Virus record (IMG/VR): IMGVR_UViG_3300037129_000027
Coordinates: 1 to 32,392 of that record
DNA from: a virus
DNA: 32,392 bases
Reading direction: 5' to 3' (one strand)
In this document: positions 17,392-24,192 of the stretch, piece after piece
Numbering within the stretch: position 1 is the first letter of the stretch
How the letters are laid out: each line of letters starts with the position of its first letter
Notes under the pieces: model-generated
Told to the model about the DNA's origin: nothing
The model's input: the letters and a program-made list of their open reading frames with translations, nothing else
Database searches by the model: none
Position numbers and translations under genes: made by a program

Positions 17392-19544
17392 TATTGAACT
17401 CCATTCGCATTGACATTCTCAGCGTTCGCCGCTGGCGCGTTGGTAGAATTTGTTTGCTCAGGGATACCGCCCTGGTTTTGCCCTATATTGTGAAGCAATG
17501 CCGCATTCTCAATGACGGCGCGCGCCGCCACTGGCCCATGATGCATTGCATCTGTTTGCTGTTTAATTTTAGCCGCCGCCAACTGTGTAGCAGCCCGGAC
17601 TTCTGTGTCATGTACCTTTGCCGCAACCGCGTCTGATTTATCTTTTAACGCTTTTTGCAGGTTTTGAATCATGCCTTGCATTTGTTGGTTTTCTTGCATG
17701 GTCTGCATATGTGCTTGTTGAACCTTTTGAAGATCACCGATAACCGCCCGCATTTGATCTTGCGAAATTTGCTCACTATTCCCGTTTTCATCTTGAGCAA
17801 TAACACCCTGCATATTTGGTTGAGCTTGGATAAATCTTTTCAACCTATCGGCCACCTGTTCGCTCAAAGGATTGTCAAGCATGCGCATAATTAAATCAGG
17901 CGCAACTTGACCGACAAGCGGCATTTGAGGCATGATATTTGAAAGTGTTTCGGCAGCTTCAACGCGCTTAGTTTCATACGATGGCCCAACGTCTACAATA
18001 ACGTCATAGCGCCCAACTGTGAGGTCATAAAGTTTGCCGTCTTTTCCAGGATGTTCCGTGTTAACTTCAACAATTTTAGAAGTCATATCTTCGCCAAGAA
18101 TGCGAATCGCGCGGGCCGTGTCGTAAACTTCCGGGATTAATCCAATAAGGATTTTGCCGAGCAAATGATATGACGCGGTTTGGTTGTCGCTAAAATGAAA
18201 ATTAGAAATATCCCCCTGTTTTTGACGGGCTATAATCGCACGACCGGAAGTTTCTTGACCATTTGAGCCCAAAGAAGCATCATAAATTCCCGTGACTTCT
18301 TTCAATTCCCCTGAGGCCAGTTGTACGCCTTGCATTATTCCGCTTTCAACCTCAGCAGAATGTTGTCGTTGTGGCGCACCAATTACAGTCCCGTTTATAT
18401 CTCTTGGTTCATATCGTAAAACAGAATGGGTTTTACTGTTTAAGGTTTTCCATTCCTCAAACTTCTCTGTCTGCCCAGCAGCAGCAATGTAAGGAGCCCG
18501 CGGAGCATTTGCAACCTTTTCAGTATAAGCGGTCATCCAAAAATTGTACATGCGTTGCGGATCTTTCATGAACCGCACAAGTGAAAGGTACGTCTTTCGT
18601 CCGCTTTCATCAACGCTTGGAATTTCTTGCCCAAGAACAGGAATAATCGGGATAAAATCACCGGCAACATCTTTACGGTCAAGAATTTCTGCATCGTTAA
18701 TCAAATACCATTTAATTTCTTTGTCGATTGTTTCCCGCTCTTTGACAATTTCCGCACCTTCGGGAATATCTTTTTTATCACGAACCACAGAGCCATCATT
18801 GAGTAAATAAATGGTGATATTTTTTTCTTCGACATTAAAATATTCAGCTAAATAAATGTAATCCTCACCAACCCAATTTAAATCCCCGCGCGCACTTCCT
18901 TCAAAACTCGCTGTTTTGCTATTCGGATATTTTAAAGCAAACTCATCTTTGCTCATTCGAGAGCGAATAAAACAATGTGTTGCGTCGGAATAATCAGCTT
19001 CTTTTATGAGGTGAACTGGGAAGTAAACAGAAAAAGGATTTTCAATACGAGAAATAAATATTTCCTGGTCAAAACTTTCATCATCAACATAATCGGTAAG
19101 CACACGATAAAAACCCGAACCACAAGCAACCTGAAAAAACGTGGAGTTATTAAAAGCAGCAGGCGCGCTTCCATTGGTTAAAATATGACGAATTAAACCG
19201 TCAAGAACTTCAGCCGTGTCTTTGTCGGTTAAATTGTCAACCCCGCGAACCTTAATTGATGGTTTTGCCTGCCTGATATCGTTGACTACACGATTAACAA
19301 ACGAATAGGTTTTATTTATCGTAAGAGCGGGTCTGCGGTCTTCCGTACGATCTCGCAAAACCTGTTCAACCCATTGCTTGCCGCCGACAAAAGCAATATC
19401 CTCAAGCGCCTCATTGCGGTAATCAGAAGTAGCCGCCTGAATCTGTCGAAAACGCTCAAGGGCAATCTTAAGAATTTTATCATCCTCAGATAGTCCCGTC
19501 GTGTCTACAGCTGGTGTTGCTTTGCCTGTAGCTTTTTTAGCCAC
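17391..19544 (-). CDS. Portal protein, P22 gp1 type
   Basis: 717 residues, the size of P22 gp1 (725). Family blocks include LKIALERFRQIQAATSDYRN, DIAFVGGKQWVEQVLRDRTED with RRPALTINKTYSFVNRVVND, and FYRVLTDYVDDESFDQEIFI. QRMYNFWMTAYTEKVANAPR and TSGRAIIARQKQGDISNFHF are also family-like. The C-terminus is Gln-rich and helical (QKVQQAHMQTMQENQQMQGM), fitting the barrel region. The start codon is GTG at 19544, which overlaps the stop of the 30-residue gene before it as TAGTG, so portal translation is probably coupled to that of the small gene. Confidence 0.92.
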   Translation of the reverse strand: MAKKATGKATPAVDTTGLSEDDKILKIALERFRQIQAATSDYRNEALEDIAFVGGKQWVEQVLRDRTEDRRPALTINKTYSFVNRVVNDIRQAKPSIKVRGVDNLTDKDTAEVLDGLIRHILTNGSAPAAFNNSTFFQVACGSGFYRVLTDYVDDESFDQEIFISRIENPFSVYFPVHLIKEADYSDATHCFIRSRMSKDEFALKYPNSKTASFEGSARGDLNWVGEDYIYLAEYFNVEEKNITIYLLNDGSVVRDKKDIPEGAEIVKERETIDKEIKWYLINDAEILDRKDVAGDFIPIIPVLGQEIPSVDESGRKTYLSLVRFMKDPQRMYNFWMTAYTEKVANAPRAPYIAAAGQTEKFEEWKTLNSKTHSVLRYEPRDINGTVIGAPQRQHSAEVESGIMQGVQLASGELKEVTGIYDASLGSNGQETSGRAIIARQKQGDISNFHFSDNQTASYHLLGKILIGLIPEVYDTARAIRILGEDMTSKIVEVNTEHPGKDGKLYDLTVGRYDVIVDVGPSYETKRVEAAETLSNIMPQMPLVGQVAPDLIMRMLDNPLSEQVADRLKRFIQAQPNMQGVIAQDENGNSEQISQDQMRAVIGDLQKVQQAHMQTMQENQQMQGMIQNLQKALKDKSDAVAAKVHDTEVRAATQLAAAKIKQQTDAMHHGPVAARAVIENAALLHNIGQNQGGIPEQTNSTNAPAANAENVNANGVQ

Positions 19545-19636
19545 TACTTTTCAGCTTTCTTAGCGTCACGAATACGCCTCTTGAATACCTTAACCATTTT
19601 CCGATGTTGGCGACGACGATCAGCGCGGGTTGCCAT
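19544..19636 (-). CDS. 30-residue very basic protein
   Basis: The frame encodes 30 residues, with over 40 percent Arg and Lys: it starts MATRADRRRQHRKMVKVF and ends RDAKKAEK. It is wedged exactly between its neighbours. Its ATG overlaps the previous TAA as TAATG, and its TAG overlaps the portal GTG as TAGTG. Such double coupling without any spare base is strong evidence that it is translated. The basic helix could bind nucleic acid or the acidic scaffold or portal. No family is recognised. Confidence 0.72.
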   Translation of the reverse strand: MATRADRRRQHRKMVKVFKRRIRDAKKAEK

Positions 19637-19896
19637 TACTTTTTTGCCCGCATCTTGGCAAACGTTTCCGCAAGAACTGCTTGCTTTTTTGTCTTTGTGC
19701 TTGCCTTGCTTCCACTTTTAATCACTTCTTTGGCCTTTTGCGCCACCGATTCTCCCGACTCTTCAGCTTTGGCTTTAAACGCGCCTGGATGCTTCACAAC
19801 TTCTCCGCGAGGCTTTCCAAACAGCGTTCCAGCCCCCAAATGCCGATCTGTGGCGTTACGCTTTGCCATGAAATTACCCATCGTTGATTTTGCCAT
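19636..19896 (-). CDS. Small basic protein, unknown
   Basis: 86 residues from the ATG at 19896 (AAGGGGAAA seven bases upstream); a start at 19932 would run into the previous gene and has no ribosome site. The N-terminus MAKSTMGNFMAKRNATDRHL is followed by GTLFGKPRGEVVKHPGAFKA and a C-terminal Lys/Ala-rich helix (VIKSGSKASTKTKKQAVL). The charge and Ala/Lys content suggest a nucleic-acid-binding or virion-associated protein. It lies between two other small genes in front of the portal gene. Family unknown. Confidence 0.6.
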   Translation of the reverse strand: MAKSTMGNFMAKRNATDRHLGAGTLFGKPRGEVVKHPGAFKAKAEESGESVAQKAKEVIKSGSKASTKTKKQAVLAETFAKMRAKK

Positions 19897-19898
19897 GG

Positions 19899-20168
19899 TT
19901 ATTTCCCCTTCATTGCTTTGTCGATGTAACAAGCAGAATTCTTTTTATAAAACTGGCTCGCCTTAGAATTAAGAACAGCAGCCTTTGCAAGGTGATCGGC
20001 GGCGGCAGAATGATCTTTTGCGTCAATGCTTGTTTGCGCCGCATAAGTGTGCTGCCTTGCCATATCCATCATCTCCGCAGGCTTTGGCGTTCTTTTTAAA
20101 TTCGCTTCAGCATTATTCCGAGCGCTGATATAATTTGCAATTGATAACGCGCCTAATCCTTTAGCCAT
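19899..20168 (-). CDS. Small helical protein, unknown
   Basis: 89 residues. A predicted helix-turn-helix-like hairpin is rich in Ala: MARQHTYAAQTSIDAKDHSA and AADHLAKAAVLNSKASQFYK. This spacing of Ala, Tyr and His resembles a single TPR-like helix pair, but one unit is too little to be sure. It has one Cys near the end (KNSACYID). It lies two bases before the next gene and three after the ferritin-like gene. No family recognised. Confidence 0.6.
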   Translation of the reverse strand: MAKGLGALSIANYISARNNAEANLKRTPKPAEMMDMARQHTYAAQTSIDAKDHSAAADHLAKAAVLNSKASQFYKKNSACYIDKAMKGK

Positions 20169-20170
20169 AA

Positions 20171-20590
20171 TTATTCTCCCAACACCGACAAAAGAAAGTT
20201 TTTATGTCCGGTTTCGTCGTTTAAAATATCAAGCAAAACGTATTCAGCTTCGGTTATTTCATAGCTTCTTGCCTGATTGATTCGAGACTTATACCGGGCA
20301 ATCGCTTCGTTTTCCCCTGATAAATCTTGGACGAACATTTCATGGCAATCGCTGGAAATTTCAGGCGTTTCAACAAGAACAGACGGAACGCCGCCAAGAA
20401 GAACGATTAAATCATTAAGTTTGTTTGCGTGTTCTCGTTCTTCGGCGGCATGTTCAAGAATTTCATTTGAGAAGGAGAAATACCAACCAGAAAGAAGTGA
20501 GGCGTGTTGTTCATACTGGATTTGGGCCTTACGCTCACGCTCAAGATCACCATTTAATTCGTTGCAGAAGATTTGAATTTGTTCGTTCAT
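20171..20590 (-). CDS. Ferritin-like diiron protein (bacterioferritin/Dps-like)
   Basis: 139 residues from the ATG at 20590 (GTGGAG five bases upstream); a TTG four codons earlier is a weaker choice. It shows the ferritin four-helix layout with both diiron half-sites: E19 in ERKAQIQYEQHA, E51 and H54 in EEREHANKL, E93 in LSGENEAIARY, and E126 and H129 in NDETGHKNF. Number and spacing match bacterioferritin ligands (E18, E51, H54, E94, E127, H130). The heme-ligand Met next to E51 is Arg here, so heme binding is unlikely. It could oxidise and hold iron or protect against peroxide. A terminator-like hairpin precedes it. Confidence 0.8.
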   Translation of the reverse strand: MNEQIQIFCNELNGDLERERKAQIQYEQHASLLSGWYFSFSNEILEHAAEEREHANKLNDLIVLLGGVPSVLVETPEISSDCHEMFVQDLSGENEAIARYKSRINQARSYEITEAEYVLLDILNDETGHKNFLLSVLGE

Positions 20591-20601
20591 TTTTCTCCAC
20601 A

Positions 20602-20657
20602 AAATAAAAAAGCCCCATCTTGAAAGTGTATGATTAACACGATCAAAACGAGGCTTT
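20602..20657 (-). terminator. Long hairpin with T tract before the ferritin-like gene
   Basis: On the minus strand AAAGCC pairs with GGGCTTT, TTGA with TCAA and GTGT with ACAC around a seven-base loop, giving a long imperfect stem. It is followed by TTTTTTATTTT. It lies after the 47-residue gene and ends just before the ribosome site of the ferritin-like gene, so it works as a terminator or attenuator within the late operon. Confidence 0.65.
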
Positions 20658-20695
20658 AAAAGGCGCTCGATATTACTTGTTTTTAGAGAGCTATA

Positions 20696-20839
20696 TTAAT
20701 GTTTTTCGACAACTTCATAATTTTTTACTTCGCCATCACTGATATAAACCGTAACATGCCCGCGCTTTTTATTTGTCTGCATTTCTTGAACTCGCCTTAC
20801 AGCGGATTCAAGCTTGTCTTTTTGCACAATTTTAGGCAT
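20696..20839 (-). CDS. 47-residue basic protein, probably leaderless
   Basis: The frame encodes 47 residues (MPKIVQKDKLESAVRRVQ at the start, then GHVTVYISDGEVKNYEVVEK). The N-terminal half is an amphipathic basic helix and the C-terminal half two beta strands. No Shine-Dalgarno site precedes the ATG. Instead, a strong promoter (20849-20877) would start transcription about three bases before it, so the mRNA is nearly leaderless. It is the first gene after that promoter, a common place for small regulators. No family recognised. Confidence 0.62.
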   Translation of the reverse strand: MPKIVQKDKLESAVRRVQEMQTNKKRGHVTVYISDGEVKNYEVVEKH

Positions 20840-20848
20840 ATTGTCTAT

Positions 20849-20877
20849 AATATAACCTTATGCGGTTAAGAAGTCAA
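20849..20877 (-). promoter_or_regulatory. Sigma70-type promoter for the late genes
   Basis: The minus strand reads TTGACT, a 17-base spacer and TATATT. This is a near-consensus promoter pointing toward the 47-residue gene, ferritin and head genes. The predicted start is near 20842, three bases before the ATG at 20839. The -35 region extends to TTGACTTCTTA, an 11-base string also found upstream of the terminase genes at 23636-23646. Confidence 0.72.
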
Positions 20878-20886
20878 TAGTTATTT

Positions 20887-21240
20887 TTATAAAAGATGAT
20901 TTGCCACAATTCCGCGCGATATGCGTAACCCTTCAACATAACCAATTGAATAATCCGATCTTTGGGCGTATTGCCAGTTGCGTATTAGTTTGTCTATTTC
21001 CGCTAATATTGCTATCTTTTCCTCACCCCAAACGCTATCAACAGCACCGGCCTTATCAACATTAATTGTAATATAGTCAACCCCTTCTTTAGTATTGTTT
21101 TTCAAAAACCCAGACTCACCCACGGGAACGACATTGGCGTTGATGCAATCAATGATCTTATTGATTTTTTCAGCAAACACCCAAGCGCTTTTTTTATCAG
21201 ATTCTTTTTTGTATGGAACGATACTTATTTTCTCAATCAT
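20887..21240 (-). CDS. Hypothetical protein
   Basis: 117 residues. Short helices and strands are suggested: MIEKISIVPYKKESDKKSAW, then WVFAEKINKIIDCINANVVP, ending in a region with NWQYAQRSDYSIGYVEGLRI. The pattern 'I+.i...ln..i..iN' near residues 20-38 recalls small phage head-associated proteins that carry a helical trimer stem, but this is weak. GAGGAG lies 11 bases before the ATG. It follows the YkgJ-like gene and ends just upstream of the late promoter, so that promoter lies between the two parts of the late cluster. Confidence 0.55.
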   Translation of the reverse strand: MIEKISIVPYKKESDKKSAWVFAEKINKIIDCINANVVPVGESGFLKNNTKEGVDYITINVDKAGAVDSVWGEEKIAILAEIDKLIRNWQYAQRSDYSIGYVEGLRISRGIVANHLL

Positions 21241-21283
21241 TGTTCTTTTTACTCCTCATCTTGTTGTTGGTCGTACCACAGGG

Positions 21284-21589
21284 CTATTTTCCACCAATTT
21301 CCCCACACTTCATTTTGTTCAGCGCATAAAAGTCTTTTTGGTTTATATTGTCCGAATAATGCAGCGCCCACATCTTATCCACATCACAGACAATCGGGCG
21401 CTTATCATAAACCGTGCAAAGACCATTGAAAAGTTTCTCGCACTCACCCTTTAAATTAAAAGCGTAAGGGAACGCGCACAGCAGCTTTGAAACAGTATCG
21501 GCATCATCAATACCCTTACGACGCGCGGCCATGATTGCGCGGCCTATTTTACGGCAACAAGTGCCACATTGAGAGCAGTTAAAAGCCAT
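21284..21589 (-). CDS. YkgJ-family cysteine cluster protein
   Basis: 101 residues from the ATG at 21589. A longer frame starting at 21628 would overlap the terminase gene. The start MAFNCSQCGTCCRKIG has the CxxCGxCC signature. The later FNGLCTVYDKRPIVCDVDKM gives the second half, C..Y..RP..C. This is the YkgJ/UPF0153 pattern, a putative Zn- or Fe-S-binding protein found in many bacteria and some phages. Its biochemical role is not known. It is placed directly after the terminase gene with an eight-base gap, so it is co-transcribed with packaging genes. Confidence 0.72.
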   Translation of the reverse strand: MAFNCSQCGTCCRKIGRAIMAARRKGIDDADTVSKLLCAFPYAFNLKGECEKLFNGLCTVYDKRPIVCDVDKMWALHYSDNINQKDFYALNKMKCGEIGGK

Positions 21590-21596
21590 TATTATT

Positions 21597-23189
21597 TTAT
21601 CCCATCCAAGCTTGTGAACGATCACCACTGTTATTATAATACTGCCGAGTATCTACGTATTGCTCTTGCGCTTTAACCCGGAGCAAAGGATCATCGTATT
21701 GAAAATTGTCAAGCGCGGTATAAAGAATCTTCAGTGCATCGTTCATGTCTTTATACTTTTCAGATTCTTTTTCACATTTATCTTCAAGCCGGTGCATACA
21801 TAATGATGTTCTAAGGTTGACGCATTTTGAAGAAATATACAAACTAGACTCATTATAAATATTTACCGGAATTGTCGTATTAAATCCAAAATCTTTTTTG
21901 ATATTATCTTTCTGAATATCAATTAGCTTCTCGTTTGGCATTGTAAAAATCAAGCCGCCGTTTTCTTTTTTAGCGTGCTCTTTTACCAACCCCATTGAAT
22001 CGTTTGAAAAGTAATTGGACGAACCCGAACCCTTCGCAAAGCGAGTATCAATAACGCGCTTTTGCATTTTAATTCCATGAGTCAATGCGCCTTCCGCAAG
22101 AAGTATTTCGTTTGCCATTGCAAGAAGTGTACCTGAATAAAGAATCTTTTTGCGAGCTTCATGAAATGGCATATTAAAAGTATCAACATTGGGCCATTCC
22201 GCATAAATCCACTTATAGAAATCTTCAGGCCAGCGTTTACGATTGTTTTTAGGAAAAACTACCATAAATAAACAAGCAGGATAATAATGCTGTGCTGGAT
22301 CCATACCCATAAAGAAATTCCCCGTATCAACAACTTTTTGCATATCAAACTCGCGCAAATGTCCGCTATCCAAAACTCCCTCTTTATGTGGCTTATCAAT
22401 AAACATCGGCCAAACCTTGCGACCAACCCCAACTGGCTCGCCATACCATACATTTTTTGCTTCTTGCGGGTTTTTGCGTATATCCTCATCACGCTCTTCC
22501 CTCATAGTTTTTGTTAAATACTGATCAACGTCCCAAGAATTTATAAAAACCACTATAGAACGTGCAGGATTAGCTTCTATTACTCGACGCTTATATGTTG
22601 GATCATCTGTATACCGAGTGTTAAAAGAACACCACACTTCACTATCTTCCTTGCGTATAGTTGGAAGCAGCTTCTTCCATGAATCATCCGAAACGTTTTC
22701 AGCTTCCAATACCGCACAAATAGAAACTTTTTCTAATGATTTTATATTGTGAACATTATTCCAAAGGCCTTCAAAAAAGAAATTGGAACCATTAACACAT
22801 ACAATATTGTCTTTTGTTACCTTATAAATTCCACGTAATCCTAATTCATCAATTCGATCCTTAAGTAATGTCCAGATCGATTTTTCGATTGATTCCTGGG
22901 TTTCTCGACAACATAAAATTCGATGAGGCTCTTCAATCGACAGCCGAATTAATCCACTATCAAAATCGTCGCCCGGAAAAGCAACCTTAAAAGATTTTTC
23001 AATTACAATAACCTTGTTGTTTATTTCATCATATGACAAACTTGAATCATAAAGAGAACCCAAAAATAATAATATTTGAGCATAAGACCAATCTTTACAG
23101 CCGTAACGGCCACCATAATAAGTTTTGTGGCGCTTTGGATAAAGCAGTTTAGAATATTGGTGAGGAACTTCGAGAAGTGATTTTGACAT
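21597..23189 (-). CDS. terL: Terminase large subunit, with degenerate ATPase motifs
   Basis: 530 residues. Family blocks: HRILCCRETQESIEKSIWTLL; FFFEGLWNNVHNIKSLE; LLPTIRKEDSEVWCSFN; KNVWYGEPV. These match the PBSX-type (Terminase_3) subunit that pumps DNA into the procapsid. The nuclease part keeps its acidic residues: D297 in GMDPAQ, an Asp in KRVIDTRFA and one in KDMNDALKIL. The P-loop is abnormal: GGRYGCKDWS (residues 26-35) instead of GGRGSGKSWS, losing the Gly before Lys and the Ser/Thr after it. The Walker B zone reads ICAVLEAEN (157-165) where ICWVEEAE is usual. About 35 residues are inserted between P-loop and the next conserved block. Confidence 0.85.
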   Translation of the reverse strand: MSKSLLEVPHQYSKLLYPKRHKTYYGGRYGCKDWSYAQILLFLGSLYDSSLSYDEINNKVIVIEKSFKVAFPGDDFDSGLIRLSIEEPHRILCCRETQESIEKSIWTLLKDRIDELGLRGIYKVTKDNIVCVNGSNFFFEGLWNNVHNIKSLEKVSICAVLEAENVSDDSWKKLLPTIRKEDSEVWCSFNTRYTDDPTYKRRVIEANPARSIVVFINSWDVDQYLTKTMREERDEDIRKNPQEAKNVWYGEPVGVGRKVWPMFIDKPHKEGVLDSGHLREFDMQKVVDTGNFFMGMDPAQHYYPACLFMVVFPKNNRKRWPEDFYKWIYAEWPNVDTFNMPFHEARKKILYSGTLLAMANEILLAEGALTHGIKMQKRVIDTRFAKGSGSSNYFSNDSMGLVKEHAKKENGGLIFTMPNEKLIDIQKDNIKKDFGFNTTIPVNIYNESSLYISSKCVNLRTSLCMHRLEDKCEKESEKYKDMNDALKILYTALDNFQYDDPLLRVKAQEQYVDTRQYYNNSGDRSQAWMG

Positions 23190-23227
23190 TATTAATTACC
23201 CTGGACAAACCAACACAGGATTAATTT

Positions 23228-23497
23228 TTATTTATTTTCAGCAGTTTTTGGTTTAGTGAAAGATAATTCCCAGCCATCAGAAAAAGAATTTGTATTTGTA
23301 TTTTTATTTTCTTGAACTGGTTTTCCATAAAAATGTTCATACACAAATTTACGAACATCAACGTTTCCGGCAAAAAAATCATCTGCCAACGCTTTATCAA
23401 TCGCGGGAGCCCCAAGAAGGTTTTCAATGCGTGTTTTTGCGGTTTGAACACCTTTCGCTCTGCCGTTTGGATTTCCTGATTGACCTGGCTTAAACAT
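23228..23497 (-). CDS. terS: Probable terminase small subunit (DUF5681-like N-terminus)
   Basis: 89 residues. It begins MFKPGQSGNPNGRAKGVQTA, the well-known FKPGQSGNPNGRPKG motif of DUF5681-type proteins that are often encoded next to terminase genes. A helical part follows (IENLLGAPAIDKALADDFFA; VRKFVYEHFYGKPV) and an Asn-rich tail. It lies directly before terL, which supports a role in DNA recognition for packaging. AAGGT precedes the ATG. A 27-residue upstream frame overlaps its start by eight bases. Confidence 0.7.
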   Translation of the reverse strand: MFKPGQSGNPNGRAKGVQTAKTRIENLLGAPAIDKALADDFFAGNVDVRKFVYEHFYGKPVQENKNTNTNSFSDGWELSFTKPKTAENK

Positions 23498-23573
23498 TGC
23501 TTATACCTTGCTTGATCAAAATCTTATAATCTATATAATATTTAAGAACTTTTAAGGTGTTTCCAGTGGGCAT
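23490..23573 (-). CDS. 27-residue small ORF overlapping the terS start
   Basis: ATG at 23573 is preceded by AAGGAA with an eight-base spacer, a better ribosome site than that of the next gene. The product is 27 residues (start MPTGNTLKVLKYYIDYKI) and ends in TAA inside the first codons of the small terminase gene. The overlap suggests translational coupling: ribosomes ending here could restart on the terS ATG. The peptide is Lys/Tyr/Ile-rich and unlike any family I know. It could be a leader peptide rather than a functional protein. Confidence 0.45.
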   Translation of the reverse strand: MPTGNTLKVLKYYIDYKILIKQGISNV

Positions 23574-23617
23574 ATTAAATTTCCTTAAATTGGTGAAACC
23601 GTCTCAATTCTGATTAT

Positions 23618-23646
23618 AAATAATATTTGGGACAATAAGAAGTCAA
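23618..23646 (-). promoter_or_regulatory. Possible promoter for the terminase genes
   Basis: TTGACT on the minus strand (23646-23641) is part of the same 11-base string TTGACTTCTTA seen in the late promoter at 20867-20877. The best -10 at 17 bases is only TTATTT; TATTAT is at 15 and TATAAT at 22 bases. The -35 likeness is the main support. Confidence 0.35.
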
Positions 23647-23689
23647 GAAAATACGTTTATTAAAATTAAAAAAATTATTTATTATCTAT

Positions 23690-23718
23690 TTGACAAAACT
23701 TATTGCGAAGATTAAATT
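23690..23718 (+). promoter_or_regulatory. Sigma70-like promoter, rightward
   Basis: TTGACA at 23690-23695 is a perfect -35 box. A 17-base spacer leads to TAAATT at 23713-23718, four of six matches to the -10 box. It points toward the 69-residue gene and the cassette-like genes. A transcript would begin near 23725, about 190 bases before the first good start codon. Confidence 0.5.
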
Positions 23719-23875
23719 AAAATGGTAGCGCCAGCGTGCCATTAATACCGCGAATCATTTCATTCTCGCTAGCAAGTATGGGGCCTTCAATTGTCGACCG
23801 AATACATGAATGCGGAATCAAGATTGTTTGCAACTGGAAATCATTTCGTAGAAAATAAATATTTAATTTTTTTTA

Positions 23876-23904
23876 TTGCTTTTGATTCCGTATAGCATTA
23901 TATT
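23876..23904 (+). promoter_or_regulatory. Promoter placed for a leaderless transcript
   Basis: TTGCTT (23876-23881), a 17-base spacer and TATATT (23899-23904) form a promoter whose expected start falls at 23911-23912. That is the A of the next ATG or the base before it. The same -10 hexamer TATATT occurs in three other predicted promoters of this window (20849-20854, 26527-26532, 29700-29705). Confidence 0.5.
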
Positions 23905-23911
23905 TATAGCC

Positions 23912-24121
23912 ATGAAATCAAAAATACAAAAAGCCCAAACAAAATTACCGATTAGATGTTCCCTTGAGTTTTCAAATCTTTGTCGTTTCCATTCTGCAAA
24001 GGCGTATCCCGAAGGATTGAGCATTGCTTGCGGATCGGCAGCACACTTTTTAAGGCAAGCGGCAAAAGAAAAGTTAATTAAATTGGGTGTACCTATAAAG
24101 TTTTTAGATTCAATTGTTTAG
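23912..24121 (+). CDS. 69-residue hypothetical protein, probably leaderless
   Basis: 69 residues from the ATG at 23912 (MKSKIQKAQTKLPIRCSLEF; then YPEGLSIACGSAAHFLRQAA; ends LGVPIKFLDSIV). No Shine-Dalgarno site is seen; a TATATT -10 box ends seven bases before the ATG, so the mRNA may start at the initiation codon. A frame with an ATG at 23876 would begin inside the promoter and is not favoured. Three Cys and a C-terminal helix are visible. It is flanked by a 13-base inverted repeat (23698-23710 and 24131-24145). It is immediately left of the cassette-like array and could be an early regulator. Family unknown. Confidence 0.5.
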   Translation: MKSKIQKAQTKLPIRCSLEFSNLCRFHSAKAYPEGLSIACGSAAHFLRQAAKEKLIKLGVPIKFLDSIV

Positions 24122-24133
24122 GTGTATATACTT

Positions 24134-24154
24134 CGTACAATAAGTAGTTGTACG
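24134..24154 (+). repeat. Inverted repeat at the left end of the cassette array
   Basis: CGTACAA, a seven-base loop and TTGTACG form a perfect 7-bp palindrome. Its right arm contains GTTGTAC (24147-24153), the same core box as at the start of the third and sixth units of the array. It may be the left boundary site (attI-like) or a reduced attC. It is far shorter than the six sites that follow. Confidence 0.5.
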
Positions 24155-24192
24155 CAATTTGCAAACCTTTTTAGATTGTAGGAGCGCGACAA

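Larger units (their letters stand above)
23498..23911. other. Divergent intergenic region between late and middle genes
   Basis: About 410 very AT-rich bases separate the leftward terminase genes from the rightward genes. It holds the 27-residue leader frame and promoters in both directions, described separately. Between 23720 and 23870 no gene is convincing. A GTG-started frame of 40 residues (23736-23858) and an inner ATG at 23778 have no good ribosome site. The arrangement, with genes leaving both sides, suits a control region, but no clear repressor operator repeats are seen. Confidence 0.5.

Noticed and set aside
23736-23858. GTG-started 40-codon frame in the divergent control region
   Set aside because: No Shine-Dalgarno site and low-complexity neighbourhood; it follows a promoter by chance as likely as by design.
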